A DNA stretch of 64,000 bases from Spirosoma lacussanchae. Its GTDB lineage: Bacteria; Bacteroidota; Bacteroidia; Cytophagales; Spirosomataceae. The stretch is taken from contig NZ_SWJG01000008.1 in NCBI RefSeq assembly GCF_005870035.1, positions 1-64,000 of the forward strand, in the 5' to 3' direction. Below are positions 28,754 through 39,500 of the stretch, in pieces. The notes under the pieces are model-generated. The model was not told the DNA's origin and made no database searches. It worked only from the letters and a program-made list of their open reading frames with translations. A program made the translations under genes and the position numbers. Positions within the stretch are counted from its first letter, which is position 1; each line of letters opens with the position of its first letter.

Positions 28754-31700
28754 ATGAAACAGTTAGTCTCCATCACAACGGTCTGTTCGCTGCTGGCACT
28801 CTACAGTGCAGGCGCCAGGGCGCAGACCAATCCGAAAGTCGAGGTCAGGTCGGTTGTTCGGAATGCAGAGGGCAAGCCTTTGCGGGGTGCCTTCATCAGC
28901 GCCAATGCCGGTCAGGTGAAAACCAAGACCGATAGTCTCGGTGCGTTCTCGCTGGCCCTGGCGCCCAAATCGACCGTGCTCGTATCGGCCGAGGGCTACC
29001 AGGATCAAGTTGCCCAGGCCGATACCAACATGCAGGACATCGTTCTGGCCGGTATCGACGACAATACCAACCTGGTTAACGTGGCCTTCCGCACAGTGCC
29101 CAAAAAAGACCTGCTGGGCGGGGTAGCCGTGGTTAATCTGCCGGGCTTGCTGCAAAAAAACTATACCACCGGCGCGCTGGACAACCTGAGTGCCTTTGCG
29201 GCTGGCTTCAACGGCAATATCTGGGGCATGGGCGAGTATCTGGTGCTCATTGACGGGGTACCCCGCTCGGCCACCACCGATATTCACCCGACCGAAATTG
29301 AGCAGATTACGGTCTTGAAAGGGGCGTCTGCCCTCGCGCTCTACGGGAGCCGGGCGGCCAAGGGGGTTATTCAGATCACCACCAAACGGGGCGTTGCCAA
29401 CGAGAAACGGATCAACGTTCGGGTCAATACGGGGCTGCACGTGCCCAAGGGTTACCCGGATTACCTCGGTTCGGCCGAGTACATGACTCTGTACAACGAA
29501 GCCCGCCGGAACGACGGTCTGGAGCCCCTCTACAATCAGGAGACCATCTGGAACCATTATTCCGGCACCAATCCGTACCGCTACCCGGACGTCAACTATT
29601 ACTCGCCCGAGTACCTCCGGAAAGCGTATAACCGGACCGACGCCTTCACCGAAATATCGGGAGGCAACAACCGGGCCCGGTTCTATACCAACATCGGATT
29701 TGTTCACTCAAACTCCCTGCTGAACGTTGGTGAAGCCAAAAACGACAACAATACCCGGCTCAACGTCCGCGGAAACATTGACGTACGGCTCACCGATTAC
29801 ATCAGTACATCGGTAGACGCCACGGCCATCTTCGGCAACAACCGCTTCGCGCATGGCAACTACTGGAGTAATGCCGCTACGCTACGCCCCTACCGCTACT
29901 CGCCGTTGATTCCGATCAGCATGATCGAAGAAACCGATCAGCTAACCCAGCTTCAGGTGCAGAACAGCAACTACCTCATCGATGGCAAGTACCTCCTGGG
30001 CGGCACCCAGCAGCACCTGACGAACCCCTTCGCCGACATGTACGCGGCCGGATACAACAAGGGAACCACGCGCCAGTTTCAGTTCACCAACGCCATCAAC
30101 GTAGACCTGCGCAAAGCCCTGCCGGGGCTATCGTTCGGTACGCGCATCGGGGTCGACTACTCCACGTCCTATAACCTGTCGTTCAACGATCAGTACGCGA
30201 TTTACGCGCCGACCTGGAACAGCTATGCCGGGAACGACATGATCAGCAGCCTGCAGAAGTTCGGCGAAGACCGCAAAAACGGAGCGCAGAACGTAAGCAA
30301 CAGCTGGCGGCAACAGACCATCTTCTTCTCGGGACAGTTCAACTACCTCAGACGAATCAACAACGTCCATAACATCAACGCCATCCTGGTCGGTACCGGC
30401 CACCAGCGGGCAGAGACCAGCGTATACCACAAATCACAAAGCCACGTGAACCTGGGGTTACAACTGGCCTATAACTATCGGCAGCGGTATTACCTCGACT
30501 TCAGCGGGGCCGTATTGCATTCGGCCAAACTGCCCCCGGGCAACCGGCAGGCCTTCTCACCCACCCTTTCGGCGGGCTGGCGCATCAGCGATGAACCCTT
30601 CATGGCGGGGGCGTCGTTTGTCAACAACCTGAAACTGACAGCATCGGCGGGTATTCTGCATACCGATCTCGATATTCCGGGCTATTACCTCTACAAAGGC
30701 CTCTTTACCCATGCCGATGGTACCTGGTACAGCTGGCGCGACGGCACCCTGACCCGCACAACCGATTCGCGCCGGGGCGAAAACAACGACCTTTTCTTTG
30801 CGCAGCGGAAGGATATCAACGTCGGGATCGAAGCCTCGCTCTTCCGACAACTGGTGACGCTGGAAGCCAATTATTTCGTCAGCCGGATGGATGGCATCGT
30901 AACCCAGGCGGCTTCTATCTACCCGAACTACTTCGTGACCGGTTTCCCCCAGAGCTCATTTATCCCCTACATCAATTACAACAACGACCAGCGCAACGGC
31001 CTCGATTTCAACCTGAGCCTGAACAAGCAGCTGGGTCAGGTTGCCTGGACCGTAGGTATGACCGGAACCGTTTACAACTCGAAGGTGATCAGGCGCGCCG
31101 AAAACTACGAGAACACCTATCAGAACCGGGTGGGCAAGCCACTCGACGCCATTTTCGGGCTGCGGAGCAACGGGCTCTTTGCCGACGAAAGCGACATCGC
31201 CAGCAACCCAACCCAAACGTTCGGCCAGGTTAAACCGGGCGATATCAAGTACGTAGATCAGAACGGCGACAACCTCATCGACAGTCGCGATGAGGTGTAC
31301 CTGGGCCGGGCGGGCTGGAATGGCTCTCCGGTTACATTTGGTCTGCACCTGACAGCCAGGTGGAAAAACTGGACGGTGTTCACCATCGCCACTGGCAACA
31401 ACGGAGCCTTCTCGCAGAAGAACAGTTCGTATTTCTGGATTCGGGGCGACGACAAATATTCAGCAGCCGTTCGCGATCGCTGGACGCCCGACACGAAAGA
31501 AACGGCCACCTATCCCCGGCTCACCAGCCTGAACAACGACAACAACATCCGTACGTCTGACTTCTGGCTCTACCGCAACAATCGGTTCAACCTGGCTAAA
31601 GTACAGGTTACCTACGCCATACCCGGCCAGGCGCTGCCCGTCAGGTTCATCCGCGATCTGACTATCTATGCCAGCGGGTCCGACCTGCTTACCCTGGCCA

Positions 31701-31783
31701 GGGCCCGGCAGATCATGGAAATGAACATTGGCGGCACGCCCCAGACCCGCTTCTTCAACATTGGCCTGAACGCAGCATTCTGA
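28754..31783 (+). CDS. xusC: XusC-like SusC-family TonB-linked transporter
   Basis: A 1009-residue outer membrane importer, the second SusC of the cluster. Signal peptide to GARAQ (residue 24), regulatory-like domain (VEVRSVVRNAEGKPLRGAFISANAG), then a plug with VLIDGVPRSATTDIHPTEIEQITVLKGASALALYGSRAAKGVIQITTKRG, and a barrel ending FFNIGLNAAF. It lacks the usual EVVVxGYG TonB-box region of XusA, having NLVNVAFRTVPKKDLLGGV instead. In known xus clusters the second pair binds a different class of xylan fragments. It is followed after 31 bp by its SusD partner. Confidence 0.9.
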   Translation: MKQLVSITTVCSLLALYSAGARAQTNPKVEVRSVVRNAEGKPLRGAFISANAGQVKTKTDSLGAFSLALAPKSTVLVSAEGYQDQVAQADTNMQDIVLAGIDDNTNLVNVAFRTVPKKDLLGGVAVVNLPGLLQKNYTTGALDNLSAFAAGFNGNIWGMGEYLVLIDGVPRSATTDIHPTEIEQITVLKGASALALYGSRAAKGVIQITTKRGVANEKRINVRVNTGLHVPKGYPDYLGSAEYMTLYNEARRNDGLEPLYNQETIWNHYSGTNPYRYPDVNYYSPEYLRKAYNRTDAFTEISGGNNRARFYTNIGFVHSNSLLNVGEAKNDNNTRLNVRGNIDVRLTDYISTSVDATAIFGNNRFAHGNYWSNAATLRPYRYSPLIPISMIEETDQLTQLQVQNSNYLIDGKYLLGGTQQHLTNPFADMYAAGYNKGTTRQFQFTNAINVDLRKALPGLSFGTRIGVDYSTSYNLSFNDQYAIYAPTWNSYAGNDMISSLQKFGEDRKNGAQNVSNSWRQQTIFFSGQFNYLRRINNVHNINAILVGTGHQRAETSVYHKSQSHVNLGLQLAYNYRQRYYLDFSGAVLHSAKLPPGNRQAFSPTLSAGWRISDEPFMAGASFVNNLKLTASAGILHTDLDIPGYYLYKGLFTHADGTWYSWRDGTLTRTTDSRRGENNDLFFAQRKDINVGIEASLFRQLVTLEANYFVSRMDGIVTQAASIYPNYFVTGFPQSSFIPYINYNNDQRNGLDFNLSLNKQLGQVAWTVGMTGTVYNSKVIRRAENYENTYQNRVGKPLDAIFGLRSNGLFADESDIASNPTQTFGQVKPGDIKYVDQNGDNLIDSRDEVYLGRAGWNGSPVTFGLHLTARWKNWTVFTIATGNNGAFSQKNSSYFWIRGDDKYSAAVRDRWTPDTKETATYPRLTSLNNDNNIRTSDFWLYRNNRFNLAKVQVTYAIPGQALPVRFIRDLTIYASGSDLLTLARARQIMEMNIGGTPQTRFFNIGLNAAF

Positions 31784-31814
31784 CCAGCTTTTTACTCTCT
31801 GGCTAGCAAAACTT

Positions 31815-33560
31815 ATGAAAAGATACCTACCCGTCCTGCTCGCTGCGTGCCTGTCGCTGACAGGCTGCGCCGATCTGCTGGAACCCGAAGTCGAAAACCT
31901 CCCCGGCAAAGATGCCATGTACAAAGAGGTGACCTTTGCCCAGGGGTTCCTCCTGAATGGATACACGCGGCTGCCCGGTCTGCCCTTCAACGATGTGGCC
32001 ACCGACGATGCCGTCAGTAACGACAAAAACAACGCATTCCTCAAAATTGCCACCGGCCAGTGGACGGCCAACTACAACCCAACCGATCAGTGGGTGAACA
32101 GCATGTCGGCCATTCAATACCTGAACACCATGCTGGCCGAAGTCGATAAGGTTACCTGGGCCACGGACCCCAAGGCAGCTCAGATGTTCCGGGACCGCAT
32201 TAAGGGGGAAGCCTACGGCCTGCGCGCCTTTTACATGTTTCAGCTGTTGCGGGCCCATGGCGGCTGGGCAAGCAGTGGCGAGTTGCTGGGGGTTCCCATT
32301 CTGACCAAACCCCAGGATACGAACTCCGACTTCAACCAGCCCCGCGCTACCTTCGAAGCCTGCATGCAACAGCTCTACAGCGACATTAAACAAGCCGAAG
32401 ACCTGCTGCCCCTCGATTATGAAGACGTTACGTCGGCCTCGCAGATACCCGCCAAATACAGCGGCATCAGCCCGGAAGAGTATACCCGGGTATTCGGGCA
32501 ATACTCCCGACTCCGGCTAACGGCCCGGATCGCCAAAGCCATTCGGGCACAGGCGGCCTTGCTGGCTGCCAGCCCGGCCTACAGAACCGGCACCACCACA
32601 ACCTGGATCGATGCCGCCAACTACGCGGGCGAGGTGCTGAAACTGGTAGGCGGACCGGCCAGACTGGCTGCCAACGGAGGCACCTGGTACGACAATCGCA
32701 CGGAGATCAACAACCTGGGCGCGGGTATCAATCCGCCCGAGATTCTCTGGCGGGGCGATGCGTCCAACAGCCGCAACCTGGAGGAGGACAACTATCCGCC
32801 TTCTCTGTTTGGCCGGGGTCGTGTCAACCCGACCCAAAACCTGGTCGACGCGTTTCCGATGGCGAATGGTTACCCCATCACGGCAGCAGCCAGCGAGTAT
32901 CGGGCGCAATCGCCGTATACCAACCGCGACCCCAGGCTGCAGCGGTATATCGTGGTCAACAACAGCACCCTGGGGCCATCGAACACGGTGATCAGAACCG
33001 AGACCGGCGCGGGCAACGACGCTGTCAATCAGATCGAGACATCGACACGCACCGGCTATTACCTGCGTAAACTGCTGCGTCAGGACGTGAACCTGAACCC
33101 GATTGGCGCCAACCAGCAGCGGCATTACACGGCCCGCATCCGTTACACCGAAATCTTCCTGATCTACGCCGAAGCGGCCAACGAAGCCTGGGGCCCCGAC
33201 GGGCAGGGCTCGTTCGGATTCTCGGCGCGCGATGTAATCCGGGCCATTCGTCAGCGGGCGGGTATCGGTGCCAACAACGGGGATGCGTATCTGGCTTCGG
33301 TCCAGACCCAGGCCGATATGCGTCAGCTCATTCGGAATGAGCGTCGGCTGGAGCTGTGTTTCGAAGGCTTCCGCTTCTGGGACCTGCGTCGCTGGAACGA
33401 AAAGCTCACAGAGGGCGCCAATGGCATCCGGATAACGAACGGAAACTACTCCATTTTTCCGGTAGAGAACCGATCGTTCACGGCGCACATGAACCACGGG
33501 CCTATTCCGTACGGCGAAATGCTCAAATGGAAGTCGCTCGTCCAAAACAAGGGCTGGTAA
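31815..33560 (+). CDS. xusD: XusD-like SusD/RagB lipoprotein
   Basis: A 581-residue surface lipoprotein. The lipobox is LTGC (Cys18), then ADLLEPEVENLPGKDAMYKEVTFAQGFLLNGYTRLPG. Family features are IKGEAYGLRAFYMFQLLRAHGG, the ARIAKAIRAQAALLAASPAY helix, VIRAIRQRAGI, and the ending RNERRLELCFEGFRFWDLRRW..LVQNKGW. Partner of the SusC gene immediately upstream in the xylan core. The next gene starts 29 bp after the stop. Confidence 0.92.
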   Translation: MKRYLPVLLAACLSLTGCADLLEPEVENLPGKDAMYKEVTFAQGFLLNGYTRLPGLPFNDVATDDAVSNDKNNAFLKIATGQWTANYNPTDQWVNSMSAIQYLNTMLAEVDKVTWATDPKAAQMFRDRIKGEAYGLRAFYMFQLLRAHGGWASSGELLGVPILTKPQDTNSDFNQPRATFEACMQQLYSDIKQAEDLLPLDYEDVTSASQIPAKYSGISPEEYTRVFGQYSRLRLTARIAKAIRAQAALLAASPAYRTGTTTTWIDAANYAGEVLKLVGGPARLAANGGTWYDNRTEINNLGAGINPPEILWRGDASNSRNLEEDNYPPSLFGRGRVNPTQNLVDAFPMANGYPITAAASEYRAQSPYTNRDPRLQRYIVVNNSTLGPSNTVIRTETGAGNDAVNQIETSTRTGYYLRKLLRQDVNLNPIGANQQRHYTARIRYTEIFLIYAEAANEAWGPDGQGSFGFSARDVIRAIRQRAGIGANNGDAYLASVQTQADMRQLIRNERRLELCFEGFRFWDLRRWNEKLTEGANGIRITNGNYSIFPVENRSFTAHMNHGPIPYGEMLKWKSLVQNKGW

Positions 33561-33589
33561 ACACTCCTCATAACCAATCATTTACAAAG

Positions 33590-34621
33590 GTGAAGAAGTT
33601 ACATACACTCTTACTACTGGCAGGAATGGCTGTTTTCAGCGCCTGTGAAAACCAGGAATGGGTATTCCCGGATTTTAAGTACACGACGGTTTATTTTGCC
33701 TACCAGTCTCCGGTTCGCACCATCACCCTTGGTGAAGACCTCTACGATACCTCGCTTGATAACGCACGCAAATGCAGGATCATGGCAACCAAAGGCGGAG
33801 CCTATACCAACAGCACGGATATCACCGTAGACATCAAGGTCGACAATTCGCTCTGTGACAGACTGTTGTTCGGCACCAATGGTCAGAAGGTATTACCGAT
33901 GCCAGCCAATTACTACAGCCTGGCCGCCAACCAGATCGTTATCCCCAAAGGCAGCATTACGGGCGGAGTAGAGGTGCAGCTGACCGACGCGTTTTTTTCG
34001 GACCCGGCCGCGATCCGGAATACCTACGTCATACCGGTGGTGATGAACCAGGTGCAGAATGCCGATTCGCTGCTGCGGGGAAAGAGCACACTTGCGTCGC
34101 CCCGCCGGACGGTGGGTAGTGACTGGGACATTACCCCTAAAGATTATATCCTGTACGCGGTGAAATACGTGAACCCCTGGCATGCTACCTACCTGCGCCG
34201 GGGCAAGGATGTGATTGCCGGTAAGGACGGGAATACCGCCATCAGTAAAACCCTGGTGCGCCGGGGTCGATACGTCGAGAATAGCGAAGTCTGCAACCTG
34301 TCAACCCGCTCGCTGAACCAGGTTGTATTCAGCAACTCCATTAAGGCGGCCAACGGAACCGACATGCCGTTCCGGCTTATCCTGAATTTCGACGAAGCCA
34401 GCAACTGCACCATCACCACCGACGCCACCGACTACACGGTGAAGGGAACGGGACGGTTTGTGAAGAAAGGTGATCTCAAAAGCTGGGGTAACCAGGACCG
34501 CGACGTGCTGCACCTCAACTACGAAGTCAACTTCAAAGATGCGGTCCTCACCACCACCGATACCCTGGTCGTACGCAACCGGGGAGTTGTTGCCGAAACG
34601 TTTATTCCGGTATACCAGTAA
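33590..34621 (+). CDS. xusE: XusE-like lipoprotein (DUF1735/DUF5627 type)
   Basis: A 343-residue lipoprotein of the position-conserved XusE slot between XusD and the GH10 xylanase. The start is the GTG at 33590, giving a signal peptide LHTLLLLAGMAVFSAC with lipidation at the Cys; an in-frame ATG far upstream lies inside xusD and is rejected. The N-terminal domain (residues about 20-165) with VVMNQVQNADSLLRGKSTL resembles DUF1735 (BT_3987-like, immunoglobulin fold); the C-terminal part (GSDWDITPKDYILYAVKYVNPWHATYLRRG) resembles DUF5627. Likely an accessory xylan-binding surface protein; this is family inference. Confidence 0.78.
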   Translation: MKKLHTLLLLAGMAVFSACENQEWVFPDFKYTTVYFAYQSPVRTITLGEDLYDTSLDNARKCRIMATKGGAYTNSTDITVDIKVDNSLCDRLLFGTNGQKVLPMPANYYSLAANQIVIPKGSITGGVEVQLTDAFFSDPAAIRNTYVIPVVMNQVQNADSLLRGKSTLASPRRTVGSDWDITPKDYILYAVKYVNPWHATYLRRGKDVIAGKDGNTAISKTLVRRGRYVENSEVCNLSTRSLNQVVFSNSIKAANGTDMPFRLILNFDEASNCTITTDATDYTVKGTGRFVKKGDLKSWGNQDRDVLHLNYEVNFKDAVLTTTDTLVVRNRGVVAETFIPVYQ

Positions 34622-34645
34622 GCCACCCTTAACCTTTAGAGCCCG

Positions 34646-36322
34646 ATGACACCTTTGAAAACGACAACCTGCCTGGCGCTCCTGACGGTGCTTTCGGCCG
34701 CCTGTAGTCCCGACGAAACAGAATTCGTTCTGGAAAGGCCCGAAAGTGTAGCGACCATGGCGCCCATCAACCGGTACGATGCCCTGAAATCATACGTCGA
34801 CCCAACGGCCAACCCCGGCTTTAAGTTAGGCGCTGGCGTGAGCCTGGCCGATTATATGGCCCGGGGCGTAGCTTACCGGATGATCAACAGCAATTTCAAC
34901 GACATTACCCTGGGGTACGAGATGAAGCATGGCGCCGTCGTAAAAGCCGATGGTAAGCTGGATCTGACCAATGTAATCAACCTGCTTAAGGCCGCTCAGG
35001 CGGCCGGGGTTAGCGTCTATGGACACACACTGGCCTGGCACGCCAACCAGAACGCGGCCTACCTCAATAGCCTGCTGCTGACGGGCGTCGACTTCGACCC
35101 GGCCGACAAGCGCGTAAACTACGTCAATGGCTCCTTCGAGCAGAACCAGACCGGCTGGAACTCCTGGGGCGGCTCCAGCACCCGCGACATTGTCAATACG
35201 GGCCTGGTTGGCACGAAAAGTCTGCGTTTCACGCATACGTCCAAAGCAAACCCCTGGGATGCTCAGATCGCGCTGGACTTCTCCCCGATGCCCGTACCCG
35301 TGGGCGAGTACACCCTGTCGTTCTTTGTCCGGTCCGACGCGCCGGGTAAGTTTCGCTGCTCAACGGTAGGAACGGGCCCCGACGTGCAATACCAGGCCGA
35401 TGTCATTACGTCGACCACCTGGCAGTACGTGGAGTGGGACATCAAGTCGGCGGGTTCGTTACAGGCTTTGCGCTACGACATGGGCACCACGCCGGGCACG
35501 TATTATCTCGACGAGGTTCGGCTGAATCCAAAATCCACGCTGTATAAAAAACCGGTTATTCTGCAGCTGAGCGACCAGGAAAAAGGGCGTATTATTGGCG
35601 GAGCCATGGACAAGTGGATCGCCGAAATGGTTACACAAACCAAGCCCTACGTAAAGGCCTGGGACGTGGTGAACGAACCCATGGACGATGCCAAACCGAC
35701 CACGCTGAAGACAGCCGCTGGCCGGGCCCGAATCGCTACGGATGAATTCTTCTGGCAGGACTACCTGGGTAAAGACTATGGGGTCAGAGCCTTCAAGCTG
35801 GCCCGTCAGTACGGGAATGCCGACGATGTACTGTTCATCAACGACTACAACCTCGAATACGACCTCAACAAATGCCGGGGCCTGATCGACTACGTCAGCT
35901 ACCTCGAGGCCAACGGCGCCAAAGTAGACGGCATCGGCACCCAAATGCACATGAGCCTGGATACGAAGCGGGAAAACATCGATCAGATGTTTAGGATGCT
36001 GGCCGCTACCGGCAAAATGATCAAAATATCCGAGATGGACATAGGCATCGGTACGGGAATCAAAACCCCGGCTACAACCCCCGCACAGTACAAAGCCCAG
36101 GCCGACCTTTACGAATACGTGATCTCGAAATACATGGAACTGGTGCCCGCCAAACAACGCTACGGCATTACCATGTGGAGCCCGATGGATAGCGCCGAAG
36201 GGTCGACCTGGCGAGCCGGTGAACCCATCGGCCTCTGGAAACGCGACTACAGCCGCAAACAGGCCTACGGTGGTTTCGCCAACGGACTGGCCGGTCGAAA
36301 CGTGAGTGCGGAGTTCAAATAA
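34646..36322 (+). CDS. xyn10C: GH10 endo-1,4-beta-xylanase with inserted carbohydrate-binding module
   Basis: A 558-residue surface lipoprotein (lipobox LSAAC, Cys20) that cuts the xylan backbone. The GH10 barrel starts at about residue 40 and shows GHTLAWH (126-132). It is then interrupted at about 157-295 by a CBM4/9/22-type module (VNYVNGSFEQNQTGWNSWGG to YYLDEVRLNP) before resuming with GAMDKWIAEMV. Acid/base Glu344 lies in WDVVNEPM and nucleophile Glu463 in ISEMDIG; both are present, as is YGITMWSPMD at the end. The split barrel with an internal module is the hallmark of Xyn10C of the Bacteroidetes xylan core. Last gene of the operon, followed by a strong terminator. Confidence 0.95.
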   Translation: MTPLKTTTCLALLTVLSAACSPDETEFVLERPESVATMAPINRYDALKSYVDPTANPGFKLGAGVSLADYMARGVAYRMINSNFNDITLGYEMKHGAVVKADGKLDLTNVINLLKAAQAAGVSVYGHTLAWHANQNAAYLNSLLLTGVDFDPADKRVNYVNGSFEQNQTGWNSWGGSSTRDIVNTGLVGTKSLRFTHTSKANPWDAQIALDFSPMPVPVGEYTLSFFVRSDAPGKFRCSTVGTGPDVQYQADVITSTTWQYVEWDIKSAGSLQALRYDMGTTPGTYYLDEVRLNPKSTLYKKPVILQLSDQEKGRIIGGAMDKWIAEMVTQTKPYVKAWDVVNEPMDDAKPTTLKTAAGRARIATDEFFWQDYLGKDYGVRAFKLARQYGNADDVLFINDYNLEYDLNKCRGLIDYVSYLEANGAKVDGIGTQMHMSLDTKRENIDQMFRMLAATGKMIKISEMDIGIGTGIKTPATTPAQYKAQADLYEYVISKYMELVPAKQRYGITMWSPMDSAEGSTWRAGEPIGLWKRDYSRKQAYGGFANGLAGRNVSAEFK

Positions 36323-36355
36323 CTGGATTGCGTCAACTACCCTTCTAAAACCATA

Positions 36356-36403
36356 GATTTCGTCATTTCACTTGCCAAGTGGGATGACGAAATCCTTTAT
36401 TTT
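36356..36403 (+). terminator. Rho-independent terminator after xyn10C
   Basis: GATTTCGTCAT (36356-36366) pairs perfectly with ATGACGAAATC (36384-36394); an inner CACTT/AAGTG stem extends it, and CTTTATTTT follows. It separates the xus operon from the regulator gene. Confidence 0.85.
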
Positions 36404-36529
36404 AGCCGATTGTATGGCTCATTGCCCGTAACAAAAACCATAAACCGCTCCGGTAAAGCCCGTCGTTCGGCTTTGATAGGCCCGGTTTACAATCCTCTCT
36501 CAGTTAGTAGTAAACTCAGCGTAGTATAC

Positions 36530-39500
36530 ATGGCTCGTAAGCATTTACTCTTCGTTCTCTGGTTTATGTGGCCGTGTTTGGCAATGGGCCAGCTGGGCAA
36601 GCTTTTCACAGTCGAAACCGGCCTGTCGGGCAGCCTCGTTACGGACATTCATCAGGATCGAAGTGGGTTTATCTGGATAGCCACAGAAGACGGGCTTAAC
36701 CGATTCGATGGGATAAAATTCACCGTATACCGCCATGCCAAAAAAGACTCGATGAGTCTGCTGAACAACCAGATCCATGTACTCTTTGCCGACAAAAACG
36801 GCCGCATGTATGTTGGTTGCATCGAGGGGCTTCAGTACTACGACCCGGCTACCGACACGTTTCACGCCGTCCCCCTTATTTTGCCCAATGGCCACGCCGT
36901 CAGCGCGAGTGTATCTACGATCTGCCAGCGAAGAAATGGGGACATACTGGTGGGCACGTCTGGCCACGGCACCTTTAAACTAACCCGGCAAGGCCCACGG
37001 CTAGTTGGCCATAAAACACAGACAAATGCCCCCAGCGAACTGATCATCCGACTGCTGGAAGATAACGAACAGAACTTGTGGGTATCCACCGAAGACAAAG
37101 GCCTCTACCGGTTTAGCGGCCAGACGGTCAACGCGTACTTCGTATCGAAAAAGTCGCAGAACAACATCATCAGCGGTATCTGTCAGGACCGATACGGGCG
37201 TCTGTTTGTGGGCAACATGAGCAGTGGGCTGTATCGCTACGACCCAGTCGGCCAAACCTTCATTTCAATACCCTACAACGGGAAGTCCGATCTGCCGGTG
37301 GCCGATCTGCTGGTCAACCAGAGCAACCAGATCGTGGTGGCCACCAGCGGCAAGGGGATGAAGTATTTCGACCCGGTTTCCAATAAAATCCTGGATCTCG
37401 AACCCAGCGTAACCAGTTTCGATTTTTCCCGGTCCAAGGTGAACACCATGCTCGAAGATCAGGCCGGTAATGTCTGGATCGGGATTTACCAGAAAGGCCT
37501 GTTGCTGCTGGCGGGCAACACCAACCGATTCGGCTACATCGGGTACAAATCGGTCAGCCGGAAGTCGATCGGGTCAAGTGCGGTTATGGCGCTGGAGCAG
37601 GATGAGCAGGGAACGGTCTGGGTTGGCACCGACAGCGACGGCCTGTACGCGCTACCGGCCGGTGGTACCGCCAGCGTTCACTACCCGACAGATAAGGAAG
37701 GCGGCACCGTACCGTCCAACATCCTGACGATTCACCAGGATTCCCAGAAAAACCTCTGGCTGGGGTCATACCTCAGTGGCCTGTCCCGGTTTGATCGCAG
37801 CACGGGTAAAAGCCACACTATATCCAAACTGGTCGACAAGCGGGGTGACAATGTACAGCGCGTGTTCAGCATACAGGAAGACTCGCGGCAGCGGCTATGG
37901 ATCGGTACGATGGGGTCGGGCATTTTTCGGATGGATATGCGGTCGGGGATGGTCAAAAACTACGACGCCCTGCCCGGTCACCTGTACCGGCCCGAGTACA
38001 ACAATCTGCTGAATAGCTGGATCAACTGCCTGTATATTACCAAAGATAATAAGCTCTTCATCGGTACCTTCGACGGGCTTGGCTGTCTGGACCTGGATAC
38101 AGAAAGTTTCATCTCTACCCTGGGCACAAACCGGCTGATGGCCGGTACAGTCGTCTACTCCCTCTTTGAAGACAACCGGGGTATTCTGTGGATAGGTACC
38201 TCGCAGGGGTTGAAAAAAATGAACCGCTCCACCCGAGAAATGACCACCTTCGACGCCGATCGTGGCCTGCCCGGTAACCTGATCTGGTCGATCCGGGGCG
38301 ATAAAATGGGCGACCTCTGGATAAGTACCAACCACGGCCTCTCGAAGATGGATGTGAAAACCAACACCTTTACCAACTTCTATTCGTCGGATGGACTGCA
38401 GGGTAATGAATTTAGCCGGGGAGCTTCACTGATCACCGATGACGGCGAGCTGTATTTTGGCGGGGTAAACGGCATCACGCACTTCAAACCCGATGAAATT
38501 CGCGTGGCCAATAAACACCTGGCGGTACAGATTGTCGACCTTTACATTCGTGACAAACCTGTCAGAAAAGGGACCCGGTCGGGCCGTTTTCAGGTGGTCG
38601 ATACCACCGTTACAAACGCCCGTGAATTTAATCTGGCCCATCACGATAACTCGTTCACCCTCGAGTTTTCGACCATGGATTTTATCGACGCGGAACGAGT
38701 GGCCTACCAGTATTCGATCAACGACAACGTCTGGGAAGAACTACGGCCAGGCACGAACCGACTCACCTTCGATAATCTGTCGCCGGGCAGCTACCAGTTT
38801 CGGCTCCGGGCCAAATTCAGCAACGCCGTTTCGGCCATTCGCCGGGTGACCGTCATCGTGCATCCGGTCTGGTACCTGTCCACTTGGGCCATGCTGGTAT
38901 ATGCCCTGCTGGCCCTGATCGGGGCCGTATTCGTGGCCAGAACGGTCAGGCAACGGCGACGGGTAAAAGCGGAATCACTCGCCCACCAGCGCCAGGAAGA
39001 GATTAACGAAGCCAAGCTTCAGTTCTTTATCAACATAGCTCACGAAATCCGGACACCACTAACCCTGGTTGTCAGCCCGTTGCAAAAACTCATCACCCAC
39101 GATCAGGACGAGGAGCGCAGCCACCTTTACAGCATTATGGGGCGTAACACCAAACGGATACTGGATTTGGTAAACCAGCTGATGGATATCCGAAAAATTG
39201 AGAAGGGGCAAATGACGCTGCAACTCGAAACCGTCGAAATGACCCAGTTCACCAACGAGATCTGCCAGCTTTTTGAAGAACGAATCCACGCCAAGTCGAT
39301 TCAGTTCAGTACCGACTTTCCGACTGCCTCCATCTACGCCCGTGTAGACCCGCACAACTTCGACAAAATACTGATCAATGTACTCGCCAACGCCTTTAAG
39401 TTCACCCCGGCGGGTGGCCTGATCCGGGTCGTGCTGCGGGTCGATGCGGACGAAGCCGCCGTTGAGCAGCCGGTTTTGCGGATAGCCATCGAAGACTCGG

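Noticed and set aside
28763-33581. Long antisense frames opposite xusC and xusD (up to 354 codons)
   Set aside because: The plus-strand genes are certain; the antisense products have no recognisable motif, signal or start context.
33356-33589. Long start for the xusE gene inside xusD
   Set aside because: It would overlap xusD by 205 bp and bury the lipoprotein signal; the GTG at 33590 restores it.
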